A DNA stretch of 64,000 bases from Methylobacter sp. (GTDB taxonomy: Bacteria > Pseudomonadota > Gammaproteobacteria > Methylococcales > Methylomonadaceae), in contig JAUXTH010000144.1 of the NCBI GenBank assembly GCA_030679035.1, forward strand, positions 31,052 through 95,051. The letters are read 5' to 3'. The position numbers and the translations under genes are program-made. Positions within the stretch are counted from its first letter, which is position 1. Every line of letters begins with the position of its first letter. Under the pieces are notes generated by a model. The model was given only the letters and a program-made list of their open reading frames with translations. It was not told where the DNA came from and did not search any database. Below are positions 16,813 through 25,613 of the stretch, piece after piece.

Positions 16813-19350
16813 TGTCGATTGTTTTCGTTCCAGCCATTCAGCTATCCATTGTTTGCCATGCTTGGCTTCCAGTTGCTTAATGGCGGCCACCGACTCCTTA
16901 TCGGATGAGCCCACAAACGCCAGGGCGAAGGAGCCAAGAGCCAAGTCGTAGAGACGGCGGCCGGTTTCGGAAACAGTGTAGTATTGCCGTTTGGGGACGG
17001 CAGTCGCCAGAATTTCGATTTGGCGATTGTTTAAGCCCATGCGCCGATACAAGGCGCTGGTGTCCTCGTCCCTGGCATAAAGATTAGGCAAGAAAATCTT
17101 GGTGGCTGTCGCTTCCATAATGGCATCGAGAATGCCGGAGTTGGACGCATCGGTCAGGCTTTGTGTCGCCATCAATACCAGGCAGTTGGCTTTGCGCATA
17201 ACTTTGAGCCATTCCTGAATCTTGTTCCGAAATACCGGGTGACCTAACATGATCCAGGCTTCATCCAGAATAATGACGGCTGGCTGTCCGGTTAAGCTTT
17301 TCTCGATCCGACGAAATAAGTACAGCAGTACCGGCAACGCATAACGGTCGCCCAAACTCAGCAAGGTTTCGATTTCAAAAACGGTCAGATCGGATAGTTC
17401 CAAACCATCGGTTTCTGCATCCAGCAGTATGCCCATGCTGCCGTCTATCGTATATTGCGACAGGGTGGCACGGATTTGCTCGTCCTGAATGGTGACGGTA
17501 AATTCGGATAAGGTTTTAGAACCGCTTTGGTGCATGTTCAGAATGGCCAGGGCAATTTCATTGCGCTGGCTGGGCGTAGTATTGAGTCCGTTTAAGGCCA
17601 GCAGGTTGTCTATCCATTCCATCGCCCAAGCCCGGTCTCTTTTGCTGTCAAGAAATTGCAACGGACAGAAGGCTAAGGTTTCATGATCGGCGGCAATATC
17701 AAAATGCTTGCCGCTACTGCCGTGAGAGACCGCTCGAATGGCCGCTGTAAGAGGATAGAGGGATAGGCCCTTATCAAACGCAAATATCGTCATGCCTGGA
17801 TAGCGGCGCAGTTGTGCCACCAACAAGGCCAAATGGGTTGATTTACCGGAACCCGTCGGACCAAATAGGATGGTATGGCCGACATCCCGGACATGGAGAT
17901 TCAACCGGAACGGAGTGGAACCCTGGGTGACGCAGGACATCAACGGCGGAGAATCGGGCGGATACAGCGGGCAAGGGCAATGATTAAGGCCGGTCCAGAT
18001 GGAACTGCTCGGCATCAGGTCGGCCAGGTTCAACGAGTTGACGATGGGACGGCGCACATTTTCAACGCCATGACCCGGCAGGCTGCCGAAGAAGGCATCC
18101 ATCGCGTTAATCGTTTCAATGCGGGCGGAAAAGCCCAATTTATTGATCAGCTTTTCGGTCATGCGTTGATCTTTGAACAGTTGCTTGCGATCCTCGTTCA
18201 TCAACACAACCACGCTGGTATAGTAACCTTGACCCACCAGGCCGCTGTTAGTTTCGCCAATGGCGGCTTCGGCGTCGGCCACCATGGCTGCCGCATCCTG
18301 GTCGATATGGCCGGAGTTGAGGTTAAATACTTGATCAAAAAAACCGCGCACTTTTTGCCGCCATTTCTTGCGGTACTTTTCCAGATGCGCGACCGCTTCA
18401 TGGGCGTCCATGAAAATAAACCGGCTCGACCAGCGGTATTCCGAATTAATTTCCGTGAGCGCGTTCAACATGCCGGGTGTGGACTCAAAGGGGAAGCCGT
18501 CAATCGCCACAACCCCGATAAAGTGCTTGCCGATTTTGGGAGTCACGCCCATCCAGCATTCTTTGCCTCCGATTAGTTTATCCAGATAAATCGGGTTTTT
18601 CGGCAACTGAATGGGGTGGCTGAGTCCGGTCACGCAATAGTGCAGCCAACGTAAAAAATCATGTTCGATATGGATGCTGCCATTCTCTTGAGTTTCGTGT
18701 CGTCCTTTGAGTCGATTCAACGAAAAAGCCAGCGATAACCTTGATTCCAAGCTTTCGCAATCGTGCCTGAACGACTTGATCAAGTCCTGAGTGATGGCTG
18801 ATTTGCCGCTTTTTTTAGTATCGTCGTCAAACATCAGTTCGACGAACTTTTGCTGCGCCAGCAACGGTGGAAAATAAGTCGCCGTCAGCACAAAATAACC
18901 CTCATACAGCGTGCCAATGCTTTCGAACAGGCGGCGGCGTTCTTCATCAATGGCTTCGGTGATCGGGTCTGGGAAATGCGAGGCCGCTTTGTCCGAATAG
19001 TTGGTCGCTACACGTCGAACGGCATCAATATGTAACACCCAGCCGTTGCCGAGTTTGGCTAACGCGGTATTGATCCGGAGCCGCGCCGCTTCTTTTTGCT
19101 GGTCGGTGCTGCCGCCCGCGTCGGCGCATTGAAAAATCCAGGCCATCATGAAGGAACCGTTTTTACAAACTATCACATCGTCAGCAACCAAGGCTGAGTA
19201 GATCAGTAAATCGGCAACACCGGCTGTTTTGCCGCGATGCTTTTTTAGACCGACTTGACTGTTCATGTCATGCACTTGCTTGGTCAGGGTTGCCAGGAAA
19301 ATAAATCCCAAGACGGCAATGCTGATAATAAGCGGAATCATCTGTAGCAC
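16789..19350 (-). CDS. trbE: TrbE/VirB4 conjugation ATPase
   Basis: 853 aa. A hydrophobic N-terminus ([18 protein letters not shown]) is followed by the CagE/TrbE N-terminal domain with HRGKTAGVADLLIYSALVADDVIVCKNGSFMMAW. The C-terminal ATPase has Walker A GPTGSGKST (about 495), FAFDKGLSLYPLTAAIRAV, Walker B PAVIILDEAWIML and a MATQSLTDA motif. VirB4 ATPases energise pilus biogenesis and substrate transfer at the inner membrane. The C-terminal residues are encoded by the 8-bp repeats. It overlaps trbD by 13 nt. Confidence 0.95.
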   Translation of the reverse strand: MLQMIPLIISIAVLGFIFLATLTKQVHDMNSQVGLKKHRGKTAGVADLLIYSALVADDVIVCKNGSFMMAWIFQCADAGGSTDQQKEAARLRINTALAKLGNGWVLHIDAVRRVATNYSDKAASHFPDPITEAIDEERRRLFESIGTLYEGYFVLTATYFPPLLAQQKFVELMFDDDTKKSGKSAITQDLIKSFRHDCESLESRLSLAFSLNRLKGRHETQENGSIHIEHDFLRWLHYCVTGLSHPIQLPKNPIYLDKLIGGKECWMGVTPKIGKHFIGVVAIDGFPFESTPGMLNALTEINSEYRWSSRFIFMDAHEAVAHLEKYRKKWRQKVRGFFDQVFNLNSGHIDQDAAAMVADAEAAIGETNSGLVGQGYYTSVVVLMNEDRKQLFKDQRMTEKLINKLGFSARIETINAMDAFFGSLPGHGVENVRRPIVNSLNLADLMPSSSIWTGLNHCPCPLYPPDSPPLMSCVTQGSTPFRLNLHVRDVGHTILFGPTGSGKSTHLALLVAQLRRYPGMTIFAFDKGLSLYPLTAAIRAVSHGSSGKHFDIAADHETLAFCPLQFLDSKRDRAWAMEWIDNLLALNGLNTTPSQRNEIALAILNMHQSGSKTLSEFTVTIQDEQIRATLSQYTIDGSMGILLDAETDGLELSDLTVFEIETLLSLGDRYALPVLLYLFRRIEKSLTGQPAVIILDEAWIMLGHPVFRNKIQEWLKVMRKANCLVLMATQSLTDASNSGILDAIMEATATKIFLPNLYARDEDTSALYRRMGLNNRQIEILATAVPKRQYYTVSETGRRLYDLALGSFALAFVGSSDKESVAAIKQLEAKHGKQWIAEWLERKQSTALNQLIS

Positions 19351-19649
19351 CTTTCTTGGCTATCGGTGTTATTCCTGAAGGGTGTGCTATGGGATGGATA
19401 AAACCGTTTATAGCTGCGGTGTCGTAGATAAACCCAGCGTATTTTAGGATCGGCCTTGGCCATAATCCGGAGCGCAAAGATCGACCCAAACCAGATAAAG
19501 GTTCCCACAAAAAATGCCGTCCATTCTTGGGAGGTAATAATCAACGCAAAGGCGCATAAGCCCGAGAGCATTACCAATTCTCTGTCGCCACCCAGGAGCA
19601 GGTTGTCGCGGTTGCCACTTTTACGGATTGGAATTGGATTTAAAGCCAT
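19338..19649 (-). CDS. trbD: TrbD/VirB3-like protein
   Basis: About 103 aa from start [43 protein letters not shown]; the track's extra nine residues lie in trb[28 protein letters not shown] is the TrbD signature, followed by two membrane helices and [24 protein letters not shown]. VirB3-type proteins are short inner-membrane partners of VirB4. It overlaps trbE by 13 nt and trbC by 10 nt. Confidence 0.92.
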   Translation of the reverse strand: MALNPIPIRKSGNRDNLLLGGDRELVMLSGLCAFALIITSQEWTAFFVGTFIWFGSIFALRIMAKADPKIRWVYLRHRSYKRFYPSHSTPFRNNTDSQERCYR

Positions 19650-20065
19650 GTGTTGTTGCCTCCTGAAGCAACGCAAATATAAGCTGTAGATTGAAGTAAT
19701 AACGCATTTGGATCATTTAGATTGGGTGGCGGCGTAATTTCCGCACCCGCTTGCAGGGTTCGTAACGTATTGTCTGCCGCAACAATCAACGCTGTCACCA
19801 GAACGATAAAAATCAAGGTCCGGAAAAAGCCATTCAAATCACCGCCAAAAATTAACATGCCGCCGGAGACGATAATGCCAATTAACGATAAACTGTAGGC
19901 GACCGGACCTGAAGTCGAGGCCCTTAAGTTATCCAGCCAGGCGACATAGGGCATCGGTTTAGCGCCACCGGCGGTGCTTGCGAAAGCTTCCGGTAAACAC
20001 AAGGCGGACAGTGCCAGTAAGGCTAACAGGATAACAATTTTAATTTTCGTAGAGGAAAGTAGCAT
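19640..20065 (-). CDS. trbC: TrbC/VirB2-like conjugative pilin
   Basis: 141 aa from ATG 20065, preceded by a full Shine-Dalgarno AGGAGGTCT 7-9 nt upstream; the track start lies inside trbB. A long signal peptide ([30 protein letters not shown]) is followed by two membrane helices ([39 protein letters not shown]), as in TrbC. The extended C-terminus ([30 protein letters not shown]) is probably processed. RP4 TrbC is trimmed and cyclised with the help of TraF, and a traF homologue is present at 56.2 kb. Confidence 0.9.
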   Translation of the reverse strand: MLLSSTKIKIVILLALLALSALCLPEAFASTAGGAKPMPYVAWLDNLRASTSGPVAYSLSLIGIIVSGGMLIFGGDLNGFFRTLIFIVLVTALIVAADNTLRTLQAGAEITPPPNLNDPNALLLQSTAYICVASGGNNTWL

Positions 20066-20087
20066 GATTTTAGACCTCCTTAAGGGG

Positions 20088-21080
20088 TTAAGGGTCAGAT
20101 AGGTTTCGGGTTTGATAGTGGGAACCGTTGTAGCCGGAAATTTCAATAATTTCGGTCACTTTCCGTCCCTGTGGAGTTTTTGCAATATGAACAACTAATT
20201 GCACCGCCTCACCGATTAAGGGTTCTATCGGTCTTGGCGAGTCCGGATTCATGCTGATCAGCAGCGCGAGCCGGTTCAGTCCGGCACGGGCATTGTTAGC
20301 GTGTATGGTTGCTGACCCACCTTCGTGACCGGTGTTCCAAGCCATTAACAAGTCTAGCGCCTCAGCTCCTCTTACTTCGCCCACCAAGATACGGTCGGGG
20401 CGGATTCTGAGGGTAGTTTTTAACAATAAGCTCATGTTGACATCAAGCGTGGTATGGAACTGGACGAAGTTTTCTGCCGCACATTGGATTTCACCGGTAT
20501 CTTCGATAATGACGATGCGCTCATTCGGATCATTAAGCACCATTTCCTGAATAATGGCGTTTATCAAGGTGGTTTTACCGGAACCGGTGCCGCCTGTTAC
20601 TAACAGGTTTTTATGGTTGCTTATGGCGGAGCTGATGATGTCCGCTTGTTTTTGCGTCATGATGCCGGAGGCGACATAATCGCTTAAGGTAAAAATGGCG
20701 GCTGCGCCGATCCGGACGGCAAATACCGGTGCCGGCACAACGGGCGGTAGCGATCCGGCAAAACGCGGCAGTGATCGGGATGCGGTTTTGATGGGCAACT
20801 CGCCTTCGATAACCGGTTTTAGTCGGGTGGCCTCTTTACTATGGTAGCCTGCAACCGTTTTGATAATGGCTTCTGACCTGGATGCGGGAAGCGTGCCGAT
20901 GCAAGCCATTGGTCTGCCGAGTCGTTCCTGCCATATTTTGCCATCCGCGTTCACCATCACCTCGATGGTGGTAGGTTCATGCAACGCTTTCATGATGACC
21001 GGACCTAGATCCCGCTCTAATTTAACAATGACCCTGTCTTTATAGCCTGGTTCCGATCCTATTGGTATAAGTTCGCTCAT
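20088..21080 (-). CDS. trbB: TrbB/VirB11 traffic ATPase
   Basis: 330 aa. N-terminal domain ([16 protein letters not shown]), Walker [17 protein letters not shown] (about 162), Asp box [11 protein letters not shown], Walker [42 protein letters not shown] with the conserved His box. A hexameric ATPase that drives pilus assembly and substrate switching at the inner face of the channel. First gene of the leftward trb operon, so the operon promoter should lie in 21081-21300. Confidence 0.96.
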   Translation of the reverse strand: MSELIPIGSEPGYKDRVIVKLERDLGPVIMKALHEPTTIEVMVNADGKIWQERLGRPMACIGTLPASRSEAIIKTVAGYHSKEATRLKPVIEGELPIKTASRSLPRFAGSLPPVVPAPVFAVRIGAAAIFTLSDYVASGIMTQKQADIISSAISNHKNLLVTGGTGSGKTTLINAIIQEMVLNDPNERIVIIEDTGEIQCAAENFVQFHTTLDVNMSLLLKTTLRIRPDRILVGEVRGAEALDLLMAWNTGHEGGSATIHANNARAGLNRLALLISMNPDSPRPIEPLIGEAVQLVVHIAKTPQGRKVTEIIEISGYNGSHYQTRNLSDP

Positions 21081-21300
21081 ACGCTTAAAATCAGTTGATA
21101 ATGAGTGATGGTAATTGCATACATGTACTTTCCTAGGCAGAATTGGTAAAGTTGAATGCTTGAAAATAAAAATATCACTACTTTTATTTAAAGTACAGTA
21201 AAAAATTAAAAATAATTAATTAAAAAACAATAATTATTTATTTTACAAATAAAAACAATTAGTTATAAATACTATAATAATTAAATATAAATATATAGTA
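21081..21300. promoter_or_regulatory. AT-rich divergent regulatory region between trbB and the cargo operon
   Basis: 220 bp, extremely AT-rich over 21170-21300, between divergently transcribed trbB and the 21301 gene. It must contain both promoters; several TATAAT-like hexamers (for example in ACTATAATAATT) occur, so none can be singled out. Confidence 0.5.
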
Positions 21301-22248
21301 ATGCAAATATTATACGCTAACAGCGAACTGAACACCTCTCTAGCTGAGCTTTCCATGCAGGAATGGCTGGATATTAAGGAATCGGAGTTTTTCAATTTTA
21401 TTCAAAATGAAGAGGAAAATAATTGGCTGTATCTACAGCAGGCATCGTGTTTATCGAGTTTTTCAGCGCAGCTGGCTGTGGCAAAAATCGATGGTGAATT
21501 GTACAAACTCAATGGTCAGCAGCGGCTGCTTGCCTGGACATCCGGTAAGCTGCAAGCGCCTGAAAACGTGGTTGCCCAGATTATCGAGATCACTGCAGCG
21601 GATTTTTTAGCGTTAACGGAAGAAATCCAGGCAAAACGAAAAGCGTCATTGCCGGTTAATGAGTACGTTAAAGCTATTTATAAGGAACTGGGTTTATCGT
21701 TTAACTCCGCCCGGTTTAAGGAAGGGTTAATTAGCGAGGCGATAACGGTTGCGTTTAGAGGTCGGCCCCGCGCCTTACAAGATAAACGCTTTATCAAGGA
21801 ACGCGTAGAGCTCAATCTCAAAAAAGCCATTGAACTCTTCAGTGAGGAATTGCTGTTTATTGACGGTCTGAACCCTAAACCGGAACTGTTTTTAACCGGC
21901 GTATTGGCGGCAGCCTTGATCATGCTGGGCGGGACCAGTCCCAATACCGACATACGTGAGTTTTTAGTCCGACTCAATAACCATCAAGGTGAGATCAAAG
22001 ACGGTCTTGAAGATCCGGTGGCGGGCTTATTAAGAGTGCTGGAAGGTTACCGGATGAGCGACCGAAACGCACAGTCACATATGACTATAGACTTGTGTAA
22101 AAAAGTTATTCAGTCAATAACCCTTTGGCAGGAAGGTGCCGATTCGCCTAAATTCTGGCGGAAGAAATTGATCACCGGGATAGACCACATGCCTTACATC
22201 CGAAAACTGAAACATCAAAAGCAAGTCTATGAAGCCATGGATCTGTAG
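21301..22248 (+). CDS. ParB/DGQHR-like hypothetical protein
   Basis: 315 aa, not firmly recognised. KIDGELYKLNGQQRLLAWTSGKLQAPENVVAQII (about 62-96) resembles the ParB/Srx or DGQHR motif, with NGQQRL where D/NGHHRL or NGQHR is usual. The rest is helical and soluble; ...RFKEGLISEAITVAFRGRPRALQDKRFIKERVELNLKKAIELF has a basic patch. No Shine-Dalgarno is evident before the ATG. It overlaps the next gene by 20 nt, so it heads a small operon with the binding protein and kinase. Possible DNA-binding or nuclease activity is only suggested by the motif. Confidence 0.5.
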   Translation: MQILYANSELNTSLAELSMQEWLDIKESEFFNFIQNEEENNWLYLQQASCLSSFSAQLAVAKIDGELYKLNGQQRLLAWTSGKLQAPENVVAQIIEITAADFLALTEEIQAKRKASLPVNEYVKAIYKELGLSFNSARFKEGLISEAITVAFRGRPRALQDKRFIKERVELNLKKAIELFSEELLFIDGLNPKPELFLTGVLAAALIMLGGTSPNTDIREFLVRLNNHQGEIKDGLEDPVAGLLRVLEGYRMSDRNAQSHMTIDLCKKVIQSITLWQEGADSPKFWRKKLITGIDHMPYIRKLKHQKQVYEAMDL

Positions 22249-23098
22249 GCAACTGGGCGGGTTGTTTTTTTTAGTCTCGTGCAGCCTTTATGGACAAGCA
22301 TCCCCGGTATTAATTGTTTATCCGCAGGCCGAAGAACCGCTACACCGTATTTATGCGTCGATCATTCAAGGCATTGAGCACAAAGTCAGTAACACCGAGT
22401 TGCTGGAATTGCCGGAAGGCACCCATGACGCACAAAGTGAACTTGATCGGCATCATCCCAACAAAATCATTGCCCTAGGTAAAAGGGTCGCTGACACCAT
22501 CGGCCTTAGCTCATACCGAGGGCAAACCCTGGTAGGAATGGTTCACTCCAACCCATCCGACACTGTTGGGGTGAGTCTGGCACTGGACAGCCAGGACTTT
22601 GCCAAACGCTTGGTTCACCTAGCCCCCTCGATCAAACGAGTCTTTGCGGTACAAGAACACACGCACCCGGCCATAACCAGTAGTCCAGTTGGCTCAGTAT
22701 TGACACCAGCGATTATTATCAGGGAAGGTGGCGATATGACTGCCACTATCCGGTTGCTGGGGCATCTGGTGGAAGAAGAAGCAACAACCCTTGATGCCGT
22801 GCTTATTCCGGCAAACCTACCGAGCAACATCTTTTATGAAATCGCCAAGATCGCCTGGGATCGAAAAATCATCCTGTTATCAACCAATCTAGCTCACCTG
22901 GAAAGCGGGGTGTTGATGGCTTTTTACCCCGACCCGGAAGGTCTTGGTGAGCAACTGGGTACACTGGCTAATTCGGGCAAATTTGAATTCGAGAATCTCA
23001 ATGCGGTGACGGCGGGTTTAAATCAGCGGGTTGCCCAGCACCTTAACGTTGAGATTGAGGCCTCAAAGCTTAAGCTGTTTTCGGTAAAGCTAAAATGA
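22229..23098 (+). CDS. ABC-type periplasmic substrate-binding protein (ABC_sub_bind family)
   Basis: 289 aa with signal peptide (LGGLFFLVSCSLYGQASP). The body matches the PF04392-type binding protein: ...NKIIALGKRVADTIGLSSYRGQTLVGMVHSNP, HLAPSIKRVFAVQEHTHP and DAVLIPANLPSNIFYEIAKIAWDRKIILLSTNLAHLESGVLMAFYPDPEGLGEQLG. No permease or ATPase gene is near. Instead the stop overlaps the sensor kinase start (ATGA), so it most likely serves as a periplasmic sensory partner of that kinase. Ligand unknown. Confidence 0.75.
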   Translation: MKPWICRQLGGLFFLVSCSLYGQASPVLIVYPQAEEPLHRIYASIIQGIEHKVSNTELLELPEGTHDAQSELDRHHPNKIIALGKRVADTIGLSSYRGQTLVGMVHSNPSDTVGVSLALDSQDFAKRLVHLAPSIKRVFAVQEHTHPAITSSPVGSVLTPAIIIREGGDMTATIRLLGHLVEEEATTLDAVLIPANLPSNIFYEIAKIAWDRKIILLSTNLAHLESGVLMAFYPDPEGLGEQLGTLANSGKFEFENLNAVTAGLNQRVAQHLNVEIEASKLKLFSVKLK

Positions 23099-24603
23099 AA
23101 AGATTTTCACGGTTTGACTTGCGACAACGCTATAACCTCGCGTTATTGATGACGCTTGCCATTGCCAGTTATCTGTTGATTTTATGTTTGTATCTGGCGA
23201 TTAAGAGCTATGCCAACGAATATACCAGTCATTACTGGCAGGAACATACCGGAATATTCGCTGATTCCATCCAGTACAGTGTCACCATGGGTGCGAAAGC
23301 CCGTTCTGAAGCGATTGCGAACAATTTTGCTAATGACAAAAACGTGCTGAAAGCGGCTATCTACACCAGTCAGCAAAATTTGTTGGCAACAGCAGGTAAA
23401 GCAGGCAAGACGATTGACTGTAACAAGGGTCAGCAGTCATTCGGCCAGCCTTTTTTTATTGAGGCCAGTGACTATTGGTGTTTTTATGAGCCGGTATACC
23501 AAGATAGCCCTGCCGGGGCATTTGAACAAAAACTGGCAGGTGCTCAAGCGAGCAACTATTTAGGTTATGTTGAGCTGGTGGTGTCCAAAGCTGAAATGAC
23601 CGGGTTATTACAGCAAATCCTCACCGTGTCCGGTCTGATTGTGGGATTGATTTTAGTCGTCATTTACTTTGTGGTGCGGCGTTTTTCCGGAAACTTTACT
23701 GAGCCGATGGTCGAAATGGTTGCGGTGTTAAAGAATGTGGCTCAAGGCATTCCGGGCGGACGGGTTTCATTTACCGGTGCGCCGGATATAGTTTCAATGG
23801 GCGATACCTTTAACGAGATGCTGGCTCGGATCGAGATCAATGAGCAGATTTTGGCACAGAAAATAGAGGACAGAACCTTTGAATTGAAAACAGCCCTAGA
23901 CCGGAGTGAAGCGGCCAATGACTATAAAACGCATATTATCGCCACGGTCTCTCATGAAATGAAAACCCCTTTGCATGCGATTAGTGCGTATTTAGAGTTG
24001 ATTCATAACAACTTGCCGGAAGGGACTGATTACGATCTAAGTCGTGATTTTCATAGGCGAGCCATGACCAGGGCTGGGGAGTTGAACGAACTAATCGGTA
24101 ACATTCTTTTGCATGGCAAGTTGAATGCCAACAAGGTGGACGTCGTTCCAGCGTCGTTGACACTTCAAACCTTGATTAACGAATGTGTCGATAAAATCAC
24201 GCCAATCCTTGAGCGCAATCGAAACAGCATCAAGTTGTTGGGGCAAAATGTCTCAATCATTTCAGATGCCGAGGTGGTTAAACATATCATCAATAATCTC
24301 TTAAGCAATGCCGGTAAATTTACCCTGGCGGGCGACATCAAAGTAAATTGGTGGAAAGAGCAATCCGTCCTGGTGCTTAAAGTGACCGATACCGGTTGCG
24401 GAATTCCCCAGCAGTTCCATCAGAAAATATTCGATTCGTTTTGGCAGGTGGATATGAGCATGACCCGGGAATACGGCGGAACCGGCCTCGGTCTTGCCAT
24501 TACTAAACAATTTGTCGATCTATTGGACGGAGAAATTTCAGTCAGTTCTACTGTGGGTAAAGGCAGCGTTTTTACGGTCAGAATTCCAAGCCAGTCAAGT
24601 TAA
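23095..24603 (+). CDS. Membrane sensor histidine kinase
   Basis: 502 aa. Membrane helix 1 (LALLMTLAIASYLLILCLYLAI), a periplasmic domain of about 150 aa with several Cys (TIDCNKG, YWCFYEP), helix 2 (ILTVSGLIVGLILVVIYFVV), HAMP-like linker, coiled coil, then HisKA with ATVSHEMKTPLHAISAYLELI (phospho-His about 285). The HATPase_c domain has IINNLLSNAGKFT, VTDTGCGIPQQFHQKIF and GGTGLGLAITKQFVDLLDGEISVSS. It should autophosphorylate in response to a periplasmic signal. Its 3' end overlaps the convergent response-regulator gene by 26 bp. Confidence 0.92.
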   Translation: MKRFSRFDLRQRYNLALLMTLAIASYLLILCLYLAIKSYANEYTSHYWQEHTGIFADSIQYSVTMGAKARSEAIANNFANDKNVLKAAIYTSQQNLLATAGKAGKTIDCNKGQQSFGQPFFIEASDYWCFYEPVYQDSPAGAFEQKLAGAQASNYLGYVELVVSKAEMTGLLQQILTVSGLIVGLILVVIYFVVRRFSGNFTEPMVEMVAVLKNVAQGIPGGRVSFTGAPDIVSMGDTFNEMLARIEINEQILAQKIEDRTFELKTALDRSEAANDYKTHIIATVSHEMKTPLHAISAYLELIHNNLPEGTDYDLSRDFHRRAMTRAGELNELIGNILLHGKLNANKVDVVPASLTLQTLINECVDKITPILERNRNSIKLLGQNVSIISDAEVVKHIINNLLSNAGKFTLAGDIKVNWWKEQSVLVLKVTDTGCGIPQQFHQKIFDSFWQVDMSMTREYGGTGLGLAITKQFVDLLDGEISVSSTVGKGSVFTVRIPSQSS

Positions 24604-25528
24604 GCTGTTCATCTTCTGAGGGTTTGCCGGGGAGTAGAGTTTTTATCGCAGTCATGACGCGCTGCGCTTTATCTATATTTTTTTGAGCAAGAGCTTGATC
24701 CAAAGCCCACATCAGGTTTGTTAAGGTTTTGAGTTTAGTGCTTGTGTAATGCGCCTGGTAAATCAGTTTCGCCCGCATAAGAAGGGTCTGGCACTGTGTT
24801 TTAAGGGTGGACATGGAAAAAGGTTTACACAGATATTCACTGGCTCCATTGAGTAATAACTCTTTACTGTTATAGGCTCGGTCATGCCCCGTAATAATAA
24901 TCACCGGCTGCAGCTCATCAACTGCCATTATTTTACTCAGCACAACATCTCCATTCATGATTGGCAACATTAAATCCAATAACACCAAGTCGTGACGTTT
25001 GCTTTCCCAGAGCTTATAGCCGGACAGTCCATCTCTGACTATATCAATGGTATAACTGTCTTTGATGGCATGGAAGGCCGAATGAGCCGCATCTTCATCA
25101 TCTTCGATAATGAGTAAAGTGTGTTTATCCGGATTGATGCGTCCGCGTTCATAGCCAATGCTTAGGTTATCGTGATAGGCAGACGTTAGGGTTGTCCCAA
25201 GCTCGTTTAACGAGACCACTTTAAAGGAATGCTCCCTAGCCAGCTGGGTAGGAATTTCAAGTTCACAGGCTTCTTCTACCAGAAAAAGGGGAAGTGCATG
25301 GGCGGATAATGGCGAGGAGTTTATCAATTTGGCTAACTGCCAAATATCAGCGCCTTCTATCGCATAGTCAGCAATGATGAGATTGTAGGCATCGGTTTTT
25401 AATTTTTTAACAAAATTATCCACAGTGTTGACGAAAGTCAGTTGGTCGCCTTTGATGTCTACGGCAGCTAATTGGCTCTGGATTTCGGCTTTTATTTCAT
25501 CGAGACTTGAAGCGATTAATAATTTCAT
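24578..25528 (-). CDS. Two-REC-domain response regulator without DNA-binding domain
   Basis: 316 aa. The N-terminal receiver-like domain (1-120) has YNLIIADYAIEGADIW at the phospho-site but lacks the acidic pair near its start, so it may be degenerate. The second receiver (about 137-255) is complete: LLIIEDDEDAAHSAF, HDLVLLDLMLPIMNGDVVL, VIIITGHDRAYNSKELLLNGASEYLCKPFSM. The C-terminal 60 residues are helical with no HTH, so the output is probably protein-protein contact. Convergent with and adjacent to the sensor kinase, its likely partner, but in the opposite orientation. Confidence 0.85.
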   Translation of the reverse strand: MKLLIASSLDEIKAEIQSQLAAVDIKGDQLTFVNTVDNFVKKLKTDAYNLIIADYAIEGADIWQLAKLINSSPLSAHALPLFLVEEACELEIPTQLAREHSFKVVSLNELGTTLTSAYHDNLSIGYERGRINPDKHTLLIIEDDEDAAHSAFHAIKDSYTIDIVRDGLSGYKLWESKRHDLVLLDLMLPIMNGDVVLSKIMAVDELQPVIIITGHDRAYNSKELLLNGASEYLCKPFSMSTLKTQCQTLLMRAKLIYQAHYTSTKLKTLTNLMWALDQALAQKNIDKAQRVMTAIKTLLPGKPSEDEQLNLTGLEF

Positions 25529-25613
25529 TGGCTGTACTCCATGAAGGGATTTTTAGTGAAAATCCTACATGTCCATAGATAAAGCAAGCTAGATCCTTTA
25601 CCTGGACACTGTT

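Noticed and set aside
17875-18576. 233-aa plus-strand ORF inside trbE
   Set aside because: Long antisense frame, but trbE is unambiguous on the other strand and the product has no plausible motif; a composition shadow.
22229-23098. Nutrient ABC transporter
   Set aside because: Only the binding protein exists here, with no permease or ATPase; coupling to a histidine kinase argues for sensing.
25422-25430. TTATCCACA DnaA box
   Set aside because: Lies alone inside the response-regulator coding sequence; one box by chance is expected.
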